NCBI GenBank assembly: GCA_010093705.1
Contig: MU006101.1
Coordinates: forward strand, 667,673 to 731,672
Direction of reading: 5' to 3'
DNA length: 64,000 nt
From: Patellaria atrata CBS 101060
Lineage: Eukaryota > Ascomycota > Dothideomycetes > Patellariales > Patellariaceae
The notes beneath the pieces were generated by a model. It made no database searches, had not been told where the DNA came from, and saw only the letters and a list, made by a program, of their open reading frames with translations. Made by a program: the position numbers and the translations under genes. Of the stretch, positions 56,354-64,000 are shown one piece after another (position 1 is the stretch's first letter; each line of letters opens with the position of its first letter).

Positions 56354-57743
56354 GATGGGTAATGGGGGAGGTCGGAGTAGGCTTAAACGCACAAACTTCA
56401 ACCAGGAACATCTAGGACATTCTCTCTTGCATTTATACTCTTGCACTGCCCTGGTCTTCGGGCGCAGTACCCCGTGGGGAAGCGTATATGTGGAGATCAA
56501 TTTTCTTTAATTACATCTTACCAGACTAGGATTCTATCAAGTGGCGGCATCGTTACCGACTAGTAGATGAATATTGGGTACAAGGAGTCACTCCAACCCA
56601 ACGATGGACCGTTAGGGAAACCCAACAGGGGAAACCTAAAATGAAAGCTTGTTTTGCGGATGGACATGTGGGTCTCTAATTACGGAAGATTGCACCCGTA
56701 TAAAACTACGACCTTCAAGATATAAATACAAGACTATTGACTACCGATGACGAAAGCATAGAAATCTCGGAAAGATAGCATGGCTAGGTTGGCGTAAGAT
56801 AGTAACATCTTAGCCACAGTTTGATCTAGGAGGTTGAGAAGAATGAGTAACAGCTATTCACTCCATAGATTGTAACATGGAACAATGGAGACCGGAACGA
56901 AAACGTGAACAAAGATTTTTACGTATGTAGTTGATCACACCTAGACATTGTCTATGAAGAAGAAAAGACAAGGCTGTAAGGACCTCACCTTCGATTCATC
57001 GGAACGGCAGTACGACCATGCCTCGCAAACGATCAAGGATGATGGTGTATCAATATGGATGAATAGCTCGTGGCCAACAATGTAAAGAGTAGCGAATGAG
57101 GATAATGGAATGGTATAACAAATATGGTTATTGAGATTAACCGGACGTACGGGTAGATGGAAATATATTGAGCAGGGCCCTTTCATATAATCTTTGATAC
57201 TGTGACCGTTTGACAATGCTTGGAACCTTCTTCAACATTTATACAGCTCTAGTCTAGTTTAAACTCTAGGGCGAATTTACTAAGCTTTGTAGCCGATATA
57301 GTTCTAAACAGTTTGAGAACTGGTGAGCAGTTGATTTTTGAAAGTTACGTTCATACATTGGATAATTCTTGCCGTTAGCTATAATGGGAGGTATAGATTT
57401 CTGCAACCTACCTTACCCGTGATCAAAGTTCATATCGCATTATAGATTGATATATGAAAGATAATTCTGAAATAGAAGGACCGATAATACTCATTATGTC
57501 CTATTAAGTCCAAGGGTTCCCGGTGGGTTTCTGCTACGGTTGGCTTTCTTTCTCTCACTTCTCGCGGTCACAGTCAAATTTGCAGTCCATCACAGGAGAC
57601 AAAGGAGGAAATAAAACGTGACATTTCAAAAGAAGGCAAGACGATGCCTTCATGCTGATTAATAGACTGAACAATTCCTAAACCCATCCTGGGGATTCCC
57701 GTCCCAAAGTCCAGTACACGTAAGTGAATATCCGCCCAAGTTT
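56354..57743. other. Intergenic region CET1/AA9, AA9 promoter side
   Basis: 1.4 kb without a supported gene. Short frames near 56941-57216 and others have no family features. It contains the GTGGGG word and a GGCTAG word near 56782. Confidence 0.4.
56470..56479. promoter_or_regulatory. Candidate CreA/Cre1 site upstream of AA9
   Basis: CCCCGTGGGG contains GTGGGG, matching the carbon-catabolite repressor consensus SYGGRG, about 120 bp before the LPMO start. A single weak consensus match; use is inferred from the enzyme's role. Confidence 0.3.
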
Positions 57744-60554
57744 TCAACCCTGACTCCCAACAGATCTCCCTAAGATCCTCATATTATCCACAAACCCTTC
57801 TACCATCCTCTCGAATTTACTCTCATTCGGATTCGTCTTTAACAAACGCCCTTGCTTGACCAGTTCCAGTACGTCAACTTCGATTTCCAATTCATGAGTC
57901 CTTGGTGTAGTCGATGGGTGATCGGTTTTCGTCACCTGCGTTAAGTCGATCTGATAGTTTTGGTGGTTATATGTCATTCGATCCTTGTACCGTGTGTTAA
58001 GTAGTCCGTTTTCTCTAACTTCCACTAAACCCGCGATATCACCATGGTACTTGACTTCAAGGCTTATACTGATACGGTAACTTATATGATCCGAGTGTGG
58101 GTTCCAGATATGTCGATCCATGAGGCGGACCTTGATAATTTTGGCCAAAACCTCTCCCTTCTCACCCCTAGTAACACGAATCCTCGGCTGCTGTCGGCTA
58201 TGAGCGTAGATAACTTGCTGGACCTGTGGTGGCAGTGTCGCGATCATTGCTGGGGTTGACTCAAAGAAAGAATCGGTCTCCCTGGTGTGACGGTAGACAA
58301 GCGGAATGCGGGGCACTTCGCGTGTCGGATCGCGCCGGCGTGACTCGTCATGTGCGCGATTCAGCGAAAAGTTCAGTTGTTTATGTTGCTCCTTTAACGT
58401 TGTCAGCATTCATGTTATGATTACTGATTTGGGTAAGTCGGATACTCACAAGTGACATGGAACTTTCAAATCTAATATACCGATTTTGTTCAGGATGAAG
58501 AATGGCTTCGTTGCCAATGTCCATCTCGAAAAGCTGCTGTGTCTGTTTATCAAACAGTTTTCCTAATTTAGCTTCGACCTCTAGTTGTCCGACGTTCGGA
58601 TCAAGAGTGGCGAGATCATTCCAGGCGACATGCTCGCAGAGAAAGTCACAAACTTGCCTAGTAAGCTGGTCATACGGTTTGATGCCGGTGATACTTGGTT
58701 CCCATAGTTCAATCTTCTTGACGGCTGTTTTCGGTTCTGGCTTCTTGATGAATGGATTCGGTTTTGGTTCTGTCACCTGTGGCTTTTGCTGGCCATTCGG
58801 GGTTTTGGTGTGTTGAATTGGTTGCTGCGGTGGTAGAGGTAGAGGAATATTAACAGGCGCTTGGCGATTAATAGGCCGAGGGTTTGCCCTTTTTTGAGCC
58901 CAGATTGGAACTGGGTCATTTCGTTTCCGCTTTCGAATGTTAGGGTTTAAAGTAGCTGGGGATGGGGATGGGTTAGTAGAGCTCTCTGGAGCTGAGACAT
59001 GTGGTTGAATGCTAGCGGCGGCGCTGTTGTTGCTGATAACGGGAGCCGGTTTCGATGGAAGAGGATGCGTAACTGCGTTGTTCGTGGAGGGAAGTTTCGT
59101 CGATGCGACGACCGTAGTAGGGGAACTGGAAGCGAGAGGAGCCATTGGCTTTGGATATGCGTGTGTATGTGGATGAGGAGATCTGAGTGAAATATGTTAG
59201 CAAATCGATTCTTAGACGGTCACCAGAAAAATAAAATAAAAAAATAAAAGACAAAGGAATTGAGTGGGAATTTCTTTTATGTGCGATGTGTGCGAAGAGT
59301 CACAAAGCGAGTAGGTGATTCCATGGTTCAAAGAGACGGGAGTGGGCCCCATGGAACGAAATCCACAGATTTCTTTACCAACACTCACCTGAATGATTGT
59401 AATCCATTTACATCTTGCTGGACCATAGTTTGATTATTTGTCTGTGCGACTTGAGTGTTCCACAGATCGTGACCGGAGCTCTTGACCTCTACCGACGACT
59501 GCCTACTTGACCCTCCAGCTGTCATTTTAGGGCTGTGAGTCTCATATCCATGAAAATTGACCCCGTTCGCATTTTGATGCACCTGTGACGGCGTAACAGC
59601 TTGATTCCAAATGTCCTGGGATGAGTGTCGCGTTTCTGCGGATTGTTGCCGACTTGGAACTTTTGTTTTTGGACTGACGCTCACAGTCCTCTCTCTTTCT
59701 CTATAATATTCACGCTCAATCGCCTCTCTATCGTTTGCCTGCCCATGACCTTCATACCCACCAGGGGAACTAGCGATTCTACTGGCATTATTCCCTGGTG
59801 TTCCCGCCGGAGGGCCATATGACGCCCCAGATTGACTCTTCGTTTGGCCATAAGGGCTAGGCGGTTCCATTGTACTAAATGTTGAGGTTCTTTGGTAATG
59901 CGCTGGGGGCCCCAGTGGAGTTCCCGGTTGTGAGTGTTGAGTCATACTCTGAAAGTGGTTCTGGTGACTAAGGGAGGAAGCTGACATCGGCGACTCTCGT
60001 AGCGAATGGGGTGTAATTGCGTGTGCGGAAGAAATCGACGGAGAAGGAGAGGTATGAGACTGGACCTGACCTAAGCTATTCGAGGGGGTGGTAAGAGGAG
60101 GGTATGGAGACGGCGTTGGACGGCTGAAAGAGTTCGAATGCGGTCTCGGAGCACCACCGACCGCCATGGTACTCTGATATGCATCTCGTTGGTATGGATG
60201 CGCTTGTTGGTTCTGAATCGGACTTGGGCTTGCGCGTTGAGGGAAAGGATATTGGTTTCCAGGCAATGAGGCGTGCTTTTGAAGTTGAGGGGAAAGATGG
60301 ACGGCCTCGTAAGGAGGTATAACAGAAGATCTTAGGTCATTCTGAGGTGATAGCTGATGTTGATATGGAGGTACAGGTTGTGGAGGTCTAGAATCGTATG
60401 TGTGATGGTATATGTTGGGTGAGGCATAAGTACCGGGCGAAGGGCGATGATGTGTATGAGGGGACGTGGCGACGGGAGGAGAGGGTCGAGGAGGTGCTTG
60501 AGGCTGACCTGTATTGGTCGAGGAGTCTATGTTGATAATAGACTTCAGATCCAT
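57744..60554 (-). CDS. cet1: mRNA 5'-triphosphatase (capping enzyme beta subunit, Cet1-type)
   Basis: Removes the gamma phosphate from nascent mRNA before capping; a metal-dependent triphosphate-tunnel enzyme distinct from the animal one. Three exons (59389-60554, 58450-59182, 57744-58391) give 848 residues. The leader MDLKSIINIDSSTNTGQ is characteristic of filamentous-fungal Cet1. About 540 residues of Ser/Pro/Gln-rich disorder follow, spanning a 206-nt intron. The catalytic domain begins WEPSITGIKPYDQLTRQVCD. LEVEAKLGKLFD carries the first metal-binding Glu pair, ISYRISISLEVKY lies in the tunnel wall, and THELEIEVDVLELVK carries the last Glu pair. Without the first exon the second frame would start mid-protein at 59145. 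It diverges from RPN2. Confidence 0.93.
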
Positions 60555-61720
60555 TGCGGCGCAAGTTATGGGGTCGAATAAGGGCGGTATCTAGGCCGCA
60601 TACGAAGGTTCGCGCGAAAGCTCTCCTATCGACTACAAGGCTTCATCCCACAATGATCATACCAATTCCGATCGAGAATACGCAAGGCGTCTTATTTTCA
60701 GGCTATCGCAGAGGTTCTGTCCTTGCGGCGTGACGGATGAGTGGTTATAGGTAATGGCTTTTGTTTCTTCCTTTGCGATCAGCTGTACCTTTCTGAAGCA
60801 ATGCCGAACCAACGATGTTGCAGCTTGCGAAACGCAGCGTTTGGGGTCATCATACAACGAGAGAAAATCGTCAAGCAAGAGGTCAATCTATGAATACAAG
60901 TTGGATCTTATCGAGCAGAAACAAACGCGAGCAAATGCGGCGCGACGATGGCGCATGCGAACAGACGAAATACAAAGCCGTCAGTGTTCGGCGGGGATCA
61001 CGTGCAGAGAATATACATGGGATGAAACAACAGTACATTTTTTTCTCTTACAGTACAATATCTACTGTTCAAGTTCTTAAGAAATTATGTATTACTTGTA
61101 CGTATACTCTTTCCCTTCTTTGTATAACTGTATGCTTAAATGGGAAATTCAAGATAGGTCTCTTTATCAGTTTATACAGGGAATAACTCTATAAGGTATC
61201 GTGAAAAGAGAAATAGGTGTTTCTCTATATCGGTACCTTACGGTAGTGCCGGAGCTTAATTTGATGCTGTCCCCGCGTGCTCAATTTTTGGTGGTGGTGG
61301 TGGGTTCGTTTGCGAGCTGCAACCTGAGGCTCGATGATGAGTGATGAGGCTTTAAGGCTTCTTTGGCAGCGCGTCAGTTGGTCATCTTACCTACCTGCAC
61401 TCACCTTCCCTCAAACCTCATCCATTCCCATCCATCATTTCCCTCATTTCTCTTACTTTCCTCATAATAAGCTTCCTTTTACTCTGCGCACAACAGCCCC
61501 ATCTATCTTCTACAGAAACCTTTGCCATCAGTGTCCTTAAATTGGGAGACAAACCACCATCCACAGTAGAGCACTATTCCACCTTGCTCTTCGGCGCTAC
61601 CATTACCGGCCATCTACTTCTGATCGGACTCTGCTTGAACCTTGGATACCTATCCGTGGACCTTAGATTCTGGTTCTCATACCTTCGGAACAGCTTCTTC
61701 ACTCCCCGTCTATCGAGATC
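60555..61720. other. Divergent intergenic region CET1/RPN2
   Basis: 1.17 kb between divergent starts. Short frames are without support. A GGT-rich tract lies near 61289-61305, next to no clear proteasome box. Confidence 0.4.
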
Positions 61721-64000
61721 ATGGTCGGCATGACTTCCGCCGCCGGCCTTGTCGGTTTCCTTTCTGAGCCTGATAACTCCCTTCAGTCATTTGCCCTACA
61801 ACGTCTGAACGACGGTATCGAGTTACTATGGCCCGAGGTAGCAGGATCTATAGATAAGATGCATGTTTTCTCTTCTTTACTAGTCTGCTGTGTTCGGGCA
61901 ATAGTGAGCCCTTCCATAGCGTCAAATCCATGCCTCGTGCGCTTCAGATACGACAAAGTTAATTTTGCCTCCTTCATTTTGCTAACGGATGTCAAATCTA
62001 GTGAGGCTCTCTATGAAGATGACTCTTTTCCCGAGCGGGAACTCGCCGCACTGGTGGCCGCAAAGGTATATTACCAATTACAGGAGTACAATGAGAGTAT
62101 GGTATTCGCCCTCGGAGCTGGCAAGCTTTTTGACCTTGATCATCCCGGGGAATTTGAAGAAACAATACTTGGTATGTTCTGACCATTCTTCACAAGCTTC
62201 TAAATCTGTCAAATGGCTGATGGGATGATAGCAAAATGCTTCGACACTTATATCGCGCTTTCAGCAATGCACAATCCTATAACACCAGCAAGCGCTGCGA
62301 ATCAGCAGCCTCCACAGCTTACCACTTCCTTTCCTCCCAACGCAAATGGTAGCGCCAGCACTGCTGCGGGTCTGACATCCCCAACAACACCATTCTCACA
62401 GTCAACCTTGCCTTCCAAGTCACTATTATCGCGGCAAGAGTCCACATCGTTCGATCCATCTCAACCGGGTGGGGGAAATGCAGGAATGGTTGGCGCACAC
62501 CCAGCACCTTTAGCGCTGAATAGAAGTATTCAAAAAAGCTTACAAGCCATCATCAAACGAGTCTTCGAAAACTGTTATCGAATTGGTGCCTACAAGCAAG
62601 TCGTGGGAATAGCGATAGAAGCCCGCAATTTGGATGTTCTCAAAGAGGCAATTTTAAGAGCAAGCCAAGATGAAAAAGCAAAAGGGAAGAAAGCCTCCAC
62701 CGGCGCTACCAGCAAGAACGAGGATCTCATGGAATATGTTTTGGATATTTGCATGAATCTGGTGCAGGAAAGGGGTTTCAGGAATGAGGTAAGGCCTGAG
62801 GCATACCGGCACTTCGTCATAGCACCATATTTGATGCTAACATGGAACAGATCTTAGGGCTCATCCTAGATATGTTACACGATATCCCAAGCCCAGACTA
62901 TTTCGCCATCGCTAAATGTGTAGTGTACCTTGATCAGCACTCCATGGCATCAAATATGTTACGAAAGCTGGTTGAAGAAGGCGATCCTAAATCCTTAGCA
63001 ATTGCGTACCAGTTGTCCTTCGATCTGTACGATAATGGGACTCAGGAGTTTCTCTCAGATGTCATGATTGAGCTACCAGAAACTGAAGAGGAGACGGATT
63101 CGACGGCACTTCCCCATGCTAATGGTGACGCAAAGAAAACTCTGGAAAGGACAGGGGAGAACCAACCATTGCTCTCTGAGATTGGTACCTCAGATGGAGG
63201 TCCGAATACAGCAACTATGGTTTCCCGGACAAAGGCTAAAGAACCAACGGAGGAAGAGAAAAAGCGGTTCGCATCAATACGATATATACTACGTGGCACC
63301 AAGACCATTGAGTTGAACCTTGAGTTCCTGTACAGAAGTAATCATTCCGATCGGAACATTCTAAATAAGCTTCGTGATAGTTTGGAAGCGAGAAATTCCA
63401 TATTCCATACCGGCGTCACATTTGCCAATGCGTTCATGAACTGCGGGACGACAAATGATTCGTTCTTCAGGGACAATCTTGAATGGCTTGGTAAAGCTGT
63501 AAACTGGTCGAAATTCACTGCGACAGCAGCTCTCGGAGTGATTCATAAGGGTAACCTCAGTCAGGGGCAAAAGCTTCTCGAGCCTTATCTTCCAAAAGCC
63601 AACAACGTCTCGGGCTCAGCATACAGTCAAGGTGGATCTTTATATGCCCTTGGTCTAATATACTCGAACCATGGAACCGATGTCTTACCATACTTACAAA
63701 GTCAATTCTCCAACGCTTCCGAAGAGGTTGTCCATCACGGCGGTGCTCTTGGTCTTGGTCTAGCTGGTATGGCAACCGGGTCTGAAGATATCTACGGTAG
63801 CCTCAGAACTGTCCTATATAGTGACTCTGCTGTTTCCGGAGAAGCAGTCGGTTTATCCATGGGGCTTGTTATGCTAGGTACGGGAGACACAAGCTCGCTG
63901 GAAGATATGATTCAATATGCGCATGATACACAACACGAGAAAATTGTTCGCGGACTTGCCATGGGCATGGCTCTCATTATGTATGCGCGCCAAGAAGCTG
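61721..64000 (+). CDS. rpn2: 26S proteasome regulatory subunit RPN2 (PSMD1), 5' part
   Basis: Largest non-ATPase subunit of the 19S base, a scaffold of PC repeats. The window holds exons 61721-61860, 62002-62171, 62232-62788 and 62851 to the edge. MTSAAGLVGFLSEPDNSLQS then LQRLNDGIELLWPEVAGSID leads across intron 1 into EALYEDDSFPERELAALVAA. That join keeps frame and gives the expected Ile only with a GC donor (GCATGT at 61861) and the TAG acceptor at 62001, so intron 1 is best read as GC-AG. Later blocks: AKCFDTYIALSAMHNP, ILGLILDMLHDIPSPDYFAI, KTIELNLEFLYRSNHSD and the PC repeats (HGGALGLGLAGMATGSEDIY). Truncated by the window end. Confidence 0.94.

Overview
The window is nuclear DNA of a filamentous ascomycete (Pezizomycotina). 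The evidence is dense genes broken by short (about 50-90 nt) GT-AG introns, typical fungal proteins (CENP-C/Mif2, Byr4, COG1, RPN2, QCR10, a Tda3-type oxidoreductase, an AA9 polysaccharide monooxygenase, a 2EXR protein), and a degenerate copy of the large DUF3638/DUF3645 family common in these fungi. The class within Pezizomycotina cannot be settled from the sequence. No virus, plasmid, CRISPR or rDNA is visible.

Layout. 1-976 (-): 5' part of TSC2/tuberin, divergent from the exportin CSE1 (1699-4909, +). 5673-8060 (-): the Spg1-GAP scaffold BYR4/BFA1, divergent from XRCC4/LIF1 (8846-10147, +). 11645-14595 (+): a large unrecognised nuclear-looking protein. 15363-17421 (+): secreted GH47 mannosidase. 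18005-19379 (-): TAD3. 19909-20946 (+): 2EXR protein. A tRNA-derived SINE lies at about 21338-21516 and a decayed homocysteine S-methyltransferase at 21956-23000 (-). 23473-24509 (+): WW-domain protein. 24805-25995 (+): TDA3-like oxidoreductase. 26704-28921 (-): MIF2/CENP-C, divergent from RNase H2A (29216-30277, +). Then come a GNAT acetyltransferase (31180-31926, +), a small unknown (32024-32353, -), COG1 (33003-35484, +), a zinc-type MDR oxidoreductase (36016-37115, -), an MFS exporter (37762-39563, -) and a small conserved unknown (40429-40956, -).

From 40957 to 52899 no intact gene is visible: 3.2 kb of gene-free DNA, then an 8.7 kb wreck of a DUF3638-family gene. Beyond it are QCR10 (53416-53869, +), proteasome alpha5 PUP2 (54129-55088, -, with a 13-nt exon), an AA9 LPMO (55548-56353, -), mRNA 5'-triphosphatase CET1 (57744-60554, -) and the start of RPN2 (61721-64000, +), whose first intron appears to be GC-AG.

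Functionally the intact genes are mostly housekeeping: chromosome segregation, septation and repair (MIF2, BYR4, XRCC4, RNase H2A), nuclear transport (CSE1), TOR control (TSC2), proteasome (PUP2, RPN2), Golgi traffic (COG1), and RNA modification and capping (TAD3, CET1). They are interspersed with a few accessory enzymes (GH47, AA9, MDR, MFS). The two divergent pairs that carry cell-cycle or DNA-metabolism genes each have an ACGCGT (MluI cell-cycle box) in the shared promoter. All exon boundaries were inferred by eye from splice motifs, reading frame and remembered family sequence.
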